Shown here: positions 1 to 11,734 of the stretch, in pieces
Position numbering within the stretch: the first letter of the stretch is position 1
Layout of the letters: the number at the start of each line of letters is the position of its first letter
DNA from: Spirogloea muscicola
Taxonomy: Eukaryota; Streptophyta; Zygnematophyceae; Spirogloeales; Spirogloeaceae
NCBI GenBank assembly: GCA_009602725.1
Contig: WELB01000227.1
Coordinates: forward strand, 43,951-76,440
Length of the DNA: 32,490 nucleotides
Direction: 5' to 3'
Position numbers and translations under genes: made by a program
The notes under the pieces: model-generated
Database searches by the model: none
Told to the model about the DNA's origin: nothing
The model's input: the letters and a program-made list of their open reading frames with translations, nothing else

Positions 1-81
1 GACGCGCCCGCAGGCGGCGCCGACGACCCGCCGCCACCAGCCGAGGACGCCGGCACGGCGTCGTTCACCGCGTGCGCCTAG

Positions 82-3000
82 CGACTCGCAGGGCCCCCAG
101 GCCGCTCGATGCACGGCGGGCCCCCGCCTCACCCCTGCTGCGCCACCTGCTGCAGGCCGGGCGAGGCGCCGGCGGCGCACGCGGGCCTCGGGGGCAGCAT
201 CGTGGGCGACGTGCTGTACGGCATTGCCACGGGCGAGGAGGAGGGCAAGCCGCGGCAGCGCATCCTCTCCTTTGCCGCCAAGAGGTGCGGCACCAGCGCT
301 GCCAATGCCGCCGTGCGCCCCCCGTCGGCCGAGCGAGGCTCCCTCCCTCCCTCCCTTGGTTGAAGTCCCAGCTCCCCAGCGCTGCTGTGCCTGCTGGCAG
401 GTACCAGTCTGCAGTGGAGCGCAACCGGGATGACTACGACGCCCTCTACAACTGGGCGCTCGTCCTCCAGGTCCGCCCTCTGCCACCCACTCCAGCTCGG
501 TGAGTGTCCGGTCTACCTATGAAAGTGCCCAGGCGTGATGGTGTTGTCGGGCTCTAGTAGTGTGCATGAGTAGCTGGTGGAGGCGCTTCCACCATGGCTG
601 CAGCAAGGCGAACTCCATTGCGGCCAGTACATTGTGAGTCATGATGGTATGTCAAAGTACTGGTGCCAGAACAGGTCAGATATTGCAGGCAATGAAGAAG
701 TCAGTACAGTCAAAGGTCGCAGTGAGGAAGCAACAATCTTCATCCATTTAAGACATTGGAATTTGCTCTAGGACACGTAGTGTCTGCACCTACGTTTTCG
801 AGACCAGGTTTACGGTCGTCGTCAACGTCACCTGATCTGTAGTAAGATCAGATGGTCAGCGCCCCAGCTCTGTCTCCTGCGAGGTCGAAGAAGGACAGCT
901 ATCACGTCCTTGCTGTAGACACATGAACATCACATCCTTGCTGTATATACCGCCTGAGAAATGCTGTGCAAGCTGGCGTTTGCAGGAGAGTGCTGACAAT
1001 TGTGGGCCCAACGAGCCTGCATCCATGAAGGATAGCCTGCTGGAGGATGCCTGCCGCAAGTACGCCGCTTCCACCAAGCTTTGCCCAACGCTGCATGAGG
1101 TTGGCTGCTGAACTAGATTTCCTCCTGCGCTGCTGGGGTTTGCTCGGGCCACCACTAACCAGGTGAATGAAGAGCATGGTATGAAAGTAAGGATACAAGG
1201 AAAGTGGGTACGATGTCCTTTCGAGAGCACAAGACCTCATGGCCTCTCAAGGAGTCTTCTTCAGGGGTACTGCCAATGGCAGGCGTCAATAGTAATAGGA
1301 CAATTCCAGTCTGTATAGTGCATTGACCAATTTGTCTTATGGAGCTGCAACGTGTAGGCCCCATAGCTTTCAAGGGTGACTCTTGATTTCACTAGGGTCC
1401 AGAATGTATAGTACAGTAACCTTTAAGTTCAGGGCTCAGTACATACACCACTTACTCATGTGTGTGTTATACAGAGTCAGTGAAACACAATCTGCCCATC
1501 CACTGATAAGCACTGTTGCTTTGCCATGCAGGTAATAGATTGTTGACAGCATGCCTGTACAAAGTCCCAAGCGGTGCTGTGGTTAAGCACCTTCTTGTGC
1601 CCGGCATGCTTGATGACAGTAGTGCGATCTTCATATGAAAGCTGCGGCACTCTGTTGACTGGGTCAGGTGTAATGGACTATCATGGATTGAAGATATAAG
1701 TGCTGGCTTATTGTTAGTCTGAATGGGGCAACCCTGAAGCAGCTCCAATAATCAATGTCAACCGCACATCTGCCCATGCTTTCATCAGGCTTTCTACAAC
1801 TGGGCCATAGCCATCTCAGACCGTGCCAAAATCCGGGGGCGGACCAAAGAAGCAGAGGAGCTCTGGAAAGAGGTGAGGTCCTTGCATATCCGCGGTATTT
1901 CACAATTCACCGCTGTATGTGACTTGCATTACCAAGCCTTGTTTCCAACACCACTAATTTCCCAGCTACAGGCAAGCCAATCTTCAGTAACTGGACCGCG
2001 TGCAGGCATGCGACAAGTATGACAGAGCTGTGCAGCTCAACTGGAGCAGCCCGCAGGTACAGCCATTCTTTACTTCTTGGTCACTGAGAGTACTTTGCAT
2101 GGAAGAAGCACAAGGCTTGTCTCTCACCCATGGGTCCCGTGGGTCCTACTTCTACTAAGCTCTTGAGGAGATGAGCAGAGTACCTGCAGCTCTACTGCCT
2201 GCTTGTATTAAGCTTGGAGTGGTTGCAGTCTGCATGCAGACTGTCATCTCATTGTGCTCAGAATCGTTGTAAACATGCAGGCCTTGAATAATTGGGGACT
2301 TGCTTTGCAGGTGAAAAGCAGCACTCCCGTCACTGGCTAAAAGCACACTGTCTTTTGGGTCTCAGCATGCAGCCTAATATGTTGCAAAGTGATCCATAAC
2401 AAGAAGAAGCTGTAGTTCCTCTCACATGCACGAGTACTCAATTGTCATCCAAGTGCATTACTTAATAGGAACTTGGAGCCATCGTCTCATCCAAGGAGAA
2501 GCATGTTATTGTCAAGAAGGCCATCAGCAAGGTACTGAGTTCCACTCAATTGCATTTGATAAGGACTCCCAATGTTTGGTAGCTGATGCAGCAAGAGTGC
2601 ACGGTTTTTTCTTTGATGTGGTGCCTTTCATGATGACACAGCTGCAGCAGTAACTAAGAAAGCGAGTGCTAATGAACTCATCTGGAGATGTTACAGTTCA
2701 GGGCTGCAATTCGATTGCGATTCGACTTCCATCGTGCAGTCTACAATCTGGGCACGGTGCTGGTGAGGAAGCAATCATATACTGTACGAGAGAATCCATT
2801 AGTCTACGTCTGGAAGGGGATAGGGGCAGAGGCCCGTGGCATCTCTAGATTCATCGTACTGTCTCATACGCTTGGTCAGCTTATCAAGGTGTTGCACTGG
2901 TAGTACCTTGCATTATCCATTACTTTTGTCACACCCGCGTTTTGGTGGCTGAGTGCTGGTGGTTGTCTGTGCAGTATGGCTTGGCAGAAGATACAATGAG

Positions 3001-4338
3001 AAGTGGTCGTAAACTAGGGCTTAGTGGACTTACTCCGCAAGACCTGTACAGTCAATCTGCGGTCTACATCACTTGTGCTCATGCTTTGAAGGCTGACTAT
3101 CCTGTACAGTGTCGCCCTTTCTCTTCGCATTGCTTGCTAAATTCCCGTTGACTTCGTTGTCTTCAAAAGCGCAATCTCAGCTCTCAAGAAGGACATTGCA
3201 GCTCCGCTGCATCTACTGACGTTCGGTCACCTCTGTCCTTTGTAACCTGAGAGCCCTTTTCCAGCTGATCAATCTTATTGTATTTGAAAGATGAGTACTG
3301 ATTTGGGTAAGTGACTAACATTCTCCTCTCCACTCCTTCTGGCAGGTCTACAGAAATGCATTGAGGCTAGTCAGAAGCATGGTAAGCCCATCCGTATTGT
3401 CATTCTCTTGTGCTGTCATTGTCGTTGTCGATGTGACGTGCACACATGTCACATTGAACACATCTGATGGCCACACTTTGACACCGTCAGGCCTGTATTC
3501 TGTGACAAGCAGTGCTCACTGTGTTGCATGGTGTGCATTCCTTCTGACACATCTTGGCTTGTGTCTTGCTTTGCAGCTCCCACTACCCTTTCTGAAAACA
3601 GGCTGTCTCCTCACTCCTCCACCCGACAATCCCTTTGCACCACATGAGGAGTGGGTAAGCCATTAATTTGTACTGGATCAGGACACATTTTACCAGGTTG
3701 GTACTAGCAACTAGACAACTCCTGCTTCTACATATACGATGTCATGTGCGTGATTACGTTTATCAAGATCTTTTTGGACCTTGCCAGTCTCAGCTTGGCA
3801 TCATGTCATTTTTCTGAGGAGCTACATAACATCGACCTTGCAGAGGGAACGAGCAAATCGTAGACAACTTGTCAGCAGTGCAGATGGCTCGCAAAGGCTC
3901 AGCGATACCGGCAATGGCGAAGACAGAACCGGTTCACGGCATTCACTTCTTCACGTGAACATTGAAGACATCCTGTGTGTTGCTTCTTGCCATGATCTCA
4001 GTCTCCCACCTGGGGGTGCCATGGTCATTGAGACGGTCAGCACTCAGCACTATCTGGTGAGTTTGGTGCCCCATCTGTGAGCTGGTATCTTGGAATTTGA
4101 GCTGCTCTTTGTACCTGTAGGCTATCATCTGTAGCTGATACCTGTGCTGTTGGGGTGTACTCAAGAGTGTGTTCTCCTGCCCTTCTCTAATGATCATAAC
4201 CAGGTGGTGAACCTTCTGCATGACCAGGTCTCTACTGGCTGGGAGGCAATTGAGCAATGGATTGATGCAATACGCTTGGTTTACACAATCAGTGTTCGAG
4301 GGAAAACAGAAGCTCTTGCTGCAGTACTCGCAGGCTAG
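82..4338 (+). CDS. HLB1: HLB1-like TPR protein with C-terminal PH-like domain (5' end unresolved)
   Basis: Spliced gene. Exons read: to 284 (frame open from 82), 401-470, 986-1099, 1789-1872, 2006-2056, 2281-2310, 2469-2531, 2697-2762, 2975-3103, 3346-3381, 3577-3654, 3844-4056, 4228-4338. All introns are GT-AG and phases agree between 401 and 4338. TPR-like blocks are clear: [55 protein letters not shown]. The last two exons give DLSLPPGG and [17 protein letters not shown], which look like the end of a PH-like fold. From memory this layout matches the plant-specific protein HLB1, a trans-Golgi/early-endosome protein linked to actin and MIN7. The family match is strong, the exact name less so. 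The N-terminus lies left of the window or in an unrecognised exon; exon 1 is supported only by its reading into [10 protein letters not shown] across the first intron. The stretch EEW to RERANRR (3655-3843) is shorter than I expect and may hide an exon. Confidence 0.78.
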
Positions 4339-4685
4339 TGACGGTGTGCTCAACTGTGACTAGTTTGTCTGAGTGCCAAGCTGTTGACAGTTGTTTGTTG
4401 ACCTATACTGCAGCTTATGCAAGCTGTGGTTTCAATCAGCACATCAAGTGCCCCAACACACACAAGATGGTTGTGACCATACCATGTCCACCAACAAGGC
4501 AGTGAAATCAGAATCAACATCACTGCTGTCTTCAGTTCTAGTAATGACAAAGGTAGACTTGAAGGTATGCAAGTGTCGTCCTAATGCCTGTCTATGGATG
4601 CCAGGCATACCACTTAAAAGAGGCCTACAAGTTGCACATGGATACTAGTAGCATGCGAGTACATAAACTGGGCAACTTCGGTGAC
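4339..4685. other. Convergent intergenic region
   Basis: This 347-base gap lies between the stop of the HLB1-like gene and the stop of the PTST2-like gene, which face each other. It must hold both 3' UTRs and both polyadenylation signals. I see no conserved protein in it on either strand and no obvious structured RNA. The + strand reading frames here are open only by chance. Confidence 0.6.
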
Positions 4686-7600
4686 CTAATAGTCCACAAC
4701 CAGGACATTGTTCTGGGTGTGAGCCATTGTCAGAGGTCTCCTTGTATCTACCTGCCACTCTCCATCAACAATGAACTTGACCTGCAGCCATAAGGAACAA
4801 GACAAAGGATCAAGGCAGTCTGCAAACCACTTCTTAGGGCCAAAATTCAATTTTGGCCCTAATAATTTTCTTTTAAGAGTTTAACACTACGTGACCGGTA
4901 CTCATGTATCATAACTCGCGCTACGATACATTAAACAAACAAGAACACAGTCTACATACAAGTCATGGCCACAGGCTGTCTCACAGTTTACCTCATGGAC
5001 ACCAGGAAGCAGCCACAATTCAACACCCCACAGCATGGGACCCCTGTCAGCAACCCAAACAGTGGCGTGTGATAAGATTATGCAGGGGAGTGCTGCTCTT
5101 ATAATAATTGAGGGAGAGGAGACGAGTTTCTCTAAGAAGACAGTGCTAAAGAGCAAGATGAAATAGTCAGATGCACCAGTCCCACAAATCGCCTCAAGCA
5201 AGTGAAATGTTCCAGCCGTGAACGTGAAAAGACACTGGATGTCACCTTGAGCCATCAGGAGCATGTATCTCAGAGTCAAGATCGCAGTGCATATCAAGGT
5301 GGTACTGCCACCCATTGAAGCTACCTGCCAGCTTCACCTCAGTACCAGAACCCCAATACTCTATGTGAACCTGCGATTTCAGTCATTTGATGCAACTGTT
5401 ACTGAGTAAAGCAAGCCCATAGGACCTCAGGTAGCAAGATGGAGACATGTCATAGATGAGAGGATTTGAGCCTTCATCACCACTTGTCAGCTTTGCAGCC
5501 TTTGTCCAATACACAAGCTAAGGATACAGCAGAGTTGTGCGCCAGGAAGGCACTTAACGCATGGCTGGTCTGACAAGGCTAGCTTTCCTTATTTGTACTT
5601 AGGTACTATCATCATCCACCTACTAGCTGCAGTGCAATGTCCACCGCACACTGTGGTGGACATTGCAGCATTTGGCAGCTGGTACAGCACTTCCTCGCCC
5701 TGACTATGTACCTGTCTCAGCTGACTAATTGCTTGCTCCAAAGTACGCAGACGACTCTCCTTGTCCAGCAATGCTTGCTTTGCTTGGACAAGCTCTGCCG
5801 CTGCCTTTGTCCGCACCAGCGTGATCTGTGCCTGGGGTATGAGTACATCAAGCCTTGAGCGAGACCTTTCAACATCTTCCACGGCAGGCAATAATTCAAC
5901 GTTCATCGAAGATCTGACAAATACATTCTTCAAACTTACGTGAATCAGCGACATCACTTACTTGTGCCTCTTGCAACTCCTGTGCAATCTCAACGACCTC
6001 CTTATCGCGGAGTTCCTGCACCAGCACCGGCACGTTCGTAACGTGGATGTGTACATGGAACACTTTTGGTGTTCTGACCTTAATAGCAGCTGCTCTTGCA
6101 CGTGCTTATGATGCTATACGGTCTGCTTCTCTCCCCCTTGGTCAGGTAACAAACCAGCGCGCTCCTTATGCGTTGCAATTCCATTTGAGTTTCTCTTTTG
6201 AAGGCCAGCTGTATCTCCTGCTCCCTCTGACGCAATGAGACAGATAGAACGTCCCTCAGTGCTTTGACTTAGAACTTTGTCAAAATCTGCAGAGAGCGCC
6301 GGCAGCGGCACTGGCAGTCGTACTGGCAACGTCAATATATGGAGTCACCAAGTGACTGACTCAAGCAATGGTCGAACTCAGACCTGCGTCGTTACTTCTA
6401 TTTCTCTCTGTTTCTCCACGATATCTAGATACAGGTCCTTGCGATCCTTGCACAGGACCTCTTTGGAGAGTCCTTGAGTTTGCAACGTGCTGTCTGCTCT
6501 TGCTTGCAGTGAGCTTTGAGGTGATTTATCTGACTTCACCATTATTGCTGAAGACGGCTCTGGCCTTTCCATCCCTGACAGTCAATATGGATCTGTCAGA
6601 CGACTGTGATGTATTCAGTGGGTGCTCCCGATCCTGAAGCGACAACGAGTTGGCAACATGTCTGTTGCCTACGTGACTCGAACCTGACAGGTGTGGTGCA
6701 TTCAGCTGCTGCAGCGCATCCCTCCCAGTAGCACCCACTTCATGGTGGCAGGACCTGCAGTCAAAGATACGATATCATCAGCATTGCAGCAGCTAGCAAG
6801 CATGATGGTCAATATATACTGCTATGCTTGTTGCATTGCCAGCAAGCTATCAGTATGCTGTCAGCATTGCTTTTGGATGCCGCTATACTCACCCACTCAT
6901 GGCATTTGGGATGTTAGACTGTGACGTTGCCACAGCACCATTTCTTAGTATCCGCAATGGCTCCTGTACTGAGTGTAAGTCGTTTGGAAAAACTGCAGCG
7001 CTGTTTTCTGCTGAGACAGACATGCAAATGTTGTTCATATCGTTGTAAAGAGCATCTTTGTGCAGCTATCCTGCAGGTAGAGGTGACTATGTGTCCAATA
7101 TATGACAGCAGCCACTTTATGAATGCAGTCCAGTTGCACACAAGACAGTGCCAGCTTCTGCAGGAAGTCTGGATGTCGTCCACCATTACCTTCACTACCG
7201 GCTCGTACAATCTGGTCGACTTGAGCTGCCAGAATTGCAGCAGGGTCTGCAGGGTCTAAGTTGTCCTTGCGCCGAGGTACAAGATCAGCTTTGTCGTCAC
7301 CAGAGCCTTCTCCATTGCCAGGATGCCTGCCTGCCGTCTTGATCTGCATCGAAGCCTGTGGGCTGCCTTCACTAGCAGACAGGAGATCTTGGACGGATTG
7401 AAAGCCTCTCCGCTTCACAGAGTTGGCCAGGTCTTGTCTGCACCTTCAAAGTACACGGTGTCAACACTTGGTGTTGGGAAGAGTAGGTACTTGTTCAACC
7501 AGCAAGTGTGAGTCCGTGACTAGAGACGGAGGAGAGAGAGGCCAGTCCAAGCCAAAGAGAGGGAGTGGACAGGCCCTTTTGTGGCTGCAGGGCGCTCTAC

Positions 7601-8432
7601 ACTAGTGTAAAGCGCATTCCGTGCAATGGTACTTAGGGCAGGGCCAGCAAGCTGCACATACTCGTTGGTGGTGCATGCTAATCTTACAGTGCAGTAGATG
7701 ACTCTTCGCGGAGGCTCAGTGCACAGCTTTTGAGCCACTTGCGCCAAGCTTATCCTGACGCATCACATTCTTCCGACGAGTCTGGTGTGTGGACATTGGC
7801 CAGGTTCAGCTGCAACCTGCCTCGCGAGGCGAGGACGTCGGGTGCAGGAGCTATGTCGACCGGCAGGCCCTCAGCAAGTAGAAAGGCAGTCAGCTCCTGC
7901 AGGAACACCTCCTTGCTCTTTCGTCCACTCCTCCGCCCCTTCCTTGGTGCTGTCGCAGGCTTCTGAGATGAGCTTGTCATCGTGCTGCTGCTGCTGCTGC
8001 TGCAGGCAGCGGGCAGCCAGGCTCCCGGCCTGCACGCACGCTCAGGTCTGAGCACGGGCTTCAGACGGCGTCGGTGGCATGAGAGGAGCTCAGCAAGCGA
8101 CTTCACCGCTGGCGCCGTACTCGGCAGGAGCCATCGTGGGCAGGAGCCCCAGAGGCAAGGTTGGCAGATGAAGGGCTGCTGTAAGTGGGCCAGCTAGCGC
8201 CTGGACGGCAGTTTGCGAGTGGCCGCGCAGGACGCCTCGTGAGGGCCGAGCTGGTGGGTTTTGCATGGCAGGTAGGAGGGGATGCCGACCTCGCGAATGC
8301 GTCCCCGGAGGCCAGCGGCGAGCGCCGAGGCGCGCAGCACGGAGTGTGCACAGGCTGCTGGTCGGGCGGCCGGAGGAGCCTGGAGGCGCGCGAGACGGCG
8401 CGCGGGCACGGCAGCGCGCGCTGCAGCGCCAT
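4686..8432 (-). CDS. PTST2: PTST2/FLO6-like CBM48 starch-granule-initiation protein
   Basis: Minus-strand spliced gene. Secure exons, N to C: 8xxx-7817, 7437 to about 7140, 6493-6396, 6267-6155, 6015-5962, 5831-5712, 5370-5246, 5043-4992, 4781-4686. The N-terminal part carries the family's helical repeat (FLQELTAFLLAEGLPVD…LASRGR|QDLANSVKRRGFQSVQDLL, split by an intron). The middle is coiled coil (LVRTKAAAELVQAKQALLDK). The end is a CBM48 glycan-binding domain: VHIEYWGSGTEVKLAGSFNG, then LWLLPGVHEVKFIVDGEWQV, ending NNVLVVDY-stop. In plants PTST2/FLO6 is a plastid protein that delivers malto-oligosaccharides to starch synthase 4 for granule initiation; PTST3 is a close relative and cannot be excluded. 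The ATG at 8432 opens a basic, Ser/Arg/Pro-rich frame suitable as a chloroplast transit peptide, but its junction to the next exon is not resolved. At least one exon between 6267 and 6396, and probably others at 6500-7140, are missing from my model because phases do not match there. Confidence 0.82.
4836..4860. repeat. 25-bp near-perfect palindrome in PTST2-like last intron
   Basis: Two 12-base arms, AGGGCCAAAATT and AATTTTGGCCCT, flank a single C. The palindrome lies in the intron between the last two exons of the PTST2-like gene, so in RNA it would form a tight hairpin near the 3' splice site. Nothing else in the intron is recognisable. Confidence 0.9.
5633..5667. repeat. Inverted repeat in PTST2-like intron
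   Basis: Arms of 13 bases (TGCAATGTCCACC and its exact reverse complement) are separated by 9 bases. The repeat is in the intron between the coiled-coil exon (5712-5831) and the first CBM48 exon (5246-5370). It may be a relic of a small foldback element. Confidence 0.85.
7985..8004. repeat. CTG/CAG microsatellite
   Basis: About six CTG units on the + strand. On the minus strand they read as an AGC (serine) run just before TMTSSSQKP in the PTST2-like N-terminal exon frame. They also form the tail of a possible splice acceptor (cctgcag|CAGCAG), so the repeat may sit at the exon boundary. Confidence 0.7.
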
Positions 8433-8559
8433 GGCAGCCGGGGAGAGAAATGAAGGCGAGGAGGCTGGGGACTGCCTGAGGAAGACAGGGACACTCCCAA
8501 ACGAGGAACATCTCTTCCAATTCACGGCAATGGCTGTGAAGAGGCCATGACGTGAGGAT

Positions 8560-9130
8560 ATTGCTCACTCGCGGGTACTGAGCTTCCCTCTGCACCGTCT
8601 CGTGCTTTGCAGTGTAGTGCTTTTTGGCACCTCTTTCTTTGGCTTTTGGACATTGTCCATTCTTTTGGGCTGGCATTGCGGGGAAATTCGTGTGTTTGAA
8701 ACAAACGAAGGCCAAGCACAAAAGCAAGTACAAAAGCCTCTTCTCTATGGGCGAGCACTTTCTTCCAAAGATGGTGGCTCTCCCAAAAGGGGGGCACGCC
8801 CACGCCTTGCATCTGCGTGCTGGCCGTGCTCTAGCTTCTCTTTCTAGCTGCAGCCTCTGGCTCTTGTCAAGGGCCGAAAGGCGCCAGATATACACACCTA
8901 TGCAAAGAATGACAGCGAATAGGAGCTGAGTAACCCTGAGGCAGCAGCCGCAAGTCGGAGTGACTTGCAGCTGGAAAAGAGACACTCCGACGGAAGCCAG
9001 AAGCAGCAGCCATGACACGGCCTGCCTGCAAGTGCACTGCGTGAGCCTGGGACCATCGGGAAAGAATGGAGCTGCATACGGAACACATACTGAAAGCAAT
9101 AGCCGCATGAGGAACACATGAGAAGCAATC
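8560..9130 (-). mobile_element. Retroelement-like 3' end remnants (8 kb pair, both strands)
   Basis: On the minus strand about 9110-8925 reads AHAVHLQAGRVMAAASGF and then HSDLRLLPQGY, but the usual stop after GY has mutated to TCA, so the frame runs on. Just beyond it, 8798-8880 on the plus strand holds a truncated copy of the same peptide (ALHLRAGRAL). That copy is preceded at 8742-8765 by the tail motif (ATGGGCGAGCACTTTCTTCC) and at about 8650-8675 by TCCATTCTTTTGGGCTGGC. The two half-copies are inverted relative to each other. Both are frameshifted relics. Confidence 0.6.
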
Positions 9131-9325
9131 CCCTTGGACCTTGCACATTCCTGCGGGCTGGCCTCTCACAGCCATTGCCTTCCTTAAGAGCTGTTTCTTC
9201 TGTCCGGCGGCTAGTCTTTCTGACTTGCGGTACCTATATATAAGGTAATCCAGTCTTTTTCCAGGGGGTGCGAGGGTGCTGAGAATAGCCACCGTTGGTA
9301 GAGAGACAGTGGCTTTGGAAGACCT

Positions 9326-9575
9326 GCGCCTTCGTGCCGGCAGAGCCCTCGCTGCTGCCTCTGGCTCTGGCCAGGGGACCCGCTTCCAGGAGCCTAGCAT
9401 CTCTGATCGGCGGCTGCTTAGCAGGGGTTACTGAGTGATTCGTAGCTGCTTTATTTTGCTTTGTCTCTTTGTGTGTTTGTTTTTCTTAGCGCTTCCCCTG
9501 GGCCCCTTCTCATACTCTGTTCATTCTGTTTTGGGCTGGCTTTTCCAGCCCCTATCCTCAATGGGCGAGCACTTG
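9326..9575 (+). mobile_element. Truncated repeat copy with 3' tail hairpin
   Basis: The frame reads LRLRAGRALAAASG…SDRRLLSRGY and stops with TGA at 9432-9434. The tail follows: a T-rich stretch, CTTAGCGCTTCCCCTGG, a C-rich stretch, then GGGCTGGCTTTTCCAGCCC (hairpin, 9533-9551) and CCTATCCTCAATGGGCGAGC. The copies at 26114 and 28075 are nearly identical over about 200 bases, so they derive from one source element. Confidence 0.75.
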
Positions 9576-10179
9576 CTTTTTGGAAGAGCTGACTTCCTCG
9601 AAAAAGCTAGAAGCTGCAGCTATAGCACGGCCAGCACGCAGATGGAAGGCGTGTGCCGTGTCTCAAAGGGGCCGAGGGCTGTGTGTCGCCAGCCCAGATG
9701 AAACGAACAAGGTCCAAAGGGCGGAATGGCGCTAAAACCACACTTCTATGCAAGTGGCTATAGCGCATGGGAGAAGAACGGTGACTGCTATCGTGAAGGG
9801 GCGGCTGTGAGAGATGCAGCTTGTTCCGACGAGGGCTGTCAAGGGCCAGCCCATGACTAGAATCACAACTAGTGAGCCAGCCGAGCGCATACATAGAAGG
9901 GCGCGAGTTGTGCTGAAACGAAGTGAGGCCAAGCTGGGCTACTTCATTGTTCATGCAGAAGCAAAGGAAGTGCAAATAGTGAAAAAATTCAAAGAAAGCG
10001 AGGGATAAGAAAGTGAAAGAAACAGCTCTTCAGGAGTAAACCCATGGAACTACAACAGAGAGAAGCCTTAGTATAAGCAGCTTGAGAGGGGCGAATAAGC
10101 TGAAGTGGTGCAGCTATCTCCGAGAGGAAGTCGAGTGTGCATTGAGTGATGGGAGGCCTGAGTGGCCATTTGCAAAGGC

Positions 10180-10260
10180 AAGCACATCGATAGATGTACA
10201 TTACCTGCTGCTGAGCTGATCCGCTCAGTAACAACGAGTCACCACGTAGAGGTCGCTAAA
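10180..10260 (-). mobile_element. Short relic of repeat 3' end
   Basis: The reverse strand reads SDLYVVTRCY followed by TGA (10225-10227). This is the same terminal peptide as the other copies, but without the tail. It shares the variant SDLYV with the copies at 22607 and 26416. Confidence 0.55.
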
Positions 10261-11734
10261 TGATGCACAAAGACTGGATGACAAAGAACTTCTGCCACCA
10301 GCCAAGAGGAGGTGCAGCGCCAGCTCACAAGGTGGGGGCGTGGCTAATGCGCAGACTCCCAACGGCCAGAACCCGCGCGTCAAGGCTAACAAGGTTGGCG
10401 ACGCTCTTTAGCTGTATACCTGGCATCCACAAAGATAGCTCGTGTTCGGCTGCCAGCTCTTCTTTTTTGCATGTGATTGCTCCTGCTCCAAGTCACCTTC
10501 TGCCGACTCTACTTGCCCACCTAACTCGATATTGGGCTCAATTCCTCCAGCAGCCGCACCGTTGCCAAGATGCTATCCACTTGTACTCAGCTGGTTCCCA
10601 TGGCCACTTCTGTTAAAGAACGCCTTCTAAAACTAGTATGTGAGAGTCTGCGTAATCACACAAACAGCTTGCCAGCAGTCAAGTGAGACCACGTCACAGA
10701 ACAGATTTACCATCTATAGGAACCCATGGGTATATTGCAACGACGCGCAGATGCACTTGCTGCTGACAAACACTTCACACTTTTGCGACAGATTGGCCAG
10801 TGAAGGGTACCCTCTCCACCGGATCCGAGTGTCACAAGCAAACCAAGCCAATCCCACTTCACACTACTCACCGATATGACGGGCTCAGTGCTCCCTCAGT
10901 TTGCTTGTGTCCCATGTTGCAACAAATTGATGTGATCGATATACCCCGGTCACAAGACAGAGAGGACGTGTCCAAGTGCTGCAAAGTACAGCCTGAGAAC
11001 TATCAAATGGCATCCTCTGATTTTTGCTCAAACAATGAAGAGAATGTCAGGCCGTAGACGCGCCAGCCAGACATGAGGACGGTTGGTTCCTCCGAGGAGC
11101 GATCTTTGTGACTACTCCAACAGCATCCTCAAAATGTACTTCTCTCGAACAAGGAGGCGCCAGAAGGAGGAGGGATTTCTCTGGCTTGCCAAACCAATAT
11201 TCATTCCCGCTGTGTGCCAACACCATATTGCCAGGTAGAGACGGTGGCTAGGTGTTCAATATCAAGCCACTAAGACCTGGCCAAATCCAAGGGTGCAGGC
11301 CTCGCGCCGCACACAAGCCTCAGTACAGGGCTTGAGTCAAAGCATAATCTGAACCTGGCTGGCTGGCTTCTCAGCAACCCCTCATCTGTCGCAACCTGCT
11401 TGCTGCTCCCAATCTCACAGAGGGCGAGCGGCGAGGTCACAGCATATGGGTTTGCAATCCAGCTGCCAAGTGGCTCTCATCAGGCCAGAGTCTCCGGGCT
11501 TGAAAGTAGCACATGAACAGCTCAGCAATGGCCCCATGACATCTGCTCACTTTCCATGCTCCTGCTCAATTTATGCCTTTAACCGCTGGGTCACAGGTGT
11601 TGTACTGGGCTGCAGTGTGCTAGATGATGGCTGCAATGTGCGAGCCATGGCGTAGTCAATGAGCGGAGTGTTGCTACCAGTCACATAAGGTAAGACTACC
11701 CTACTGAATACCATCAATAGGCCCTGCTCCCTGT
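10261..11734. other. Unassigned 1.5-kb stretch
   Basis: It lies between the repeat relics and the 3' end of the TST gene. No conserved protein, RNA gene or clear repeat was recognised on either strand; the short open frames have no family resemblance. The part next to 11735 should contain the TST 3' UTR. Repeat remnants too degraded to recognise by eye remain possible. Confidence 0.4.

Noticed and set aside
1-81. Frame-1 acidic/proline stretch ending in TAG as the HLB1 N-terminus
   Set aside because: It stops at 79-81 in the same frame as exon 1; an intron could bypass this, but I have no evidence for its splice sites.
4391-4793. Plus-strand frames following the HLB1-like stop
   Set aside because: The part from 4686 is antisense to the secure last exon of the PTST2-like gene; the rest lacks conserved sequence and is probably 3' UTR.
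8194-9117. 307-residue minus-strand open frame
   Set aside because: It crosses the PTST2 upstream region and repeat relics; composition is mixed and the only recognisable peptides belong to the repeat family in other frames.
9326-9434. tRNA-derived SINE head, as expected for a short element with a shared tail
   Set aside because: I found no A-box or B-box or cloverleaf; the body is an open frame shared with the longer relics.
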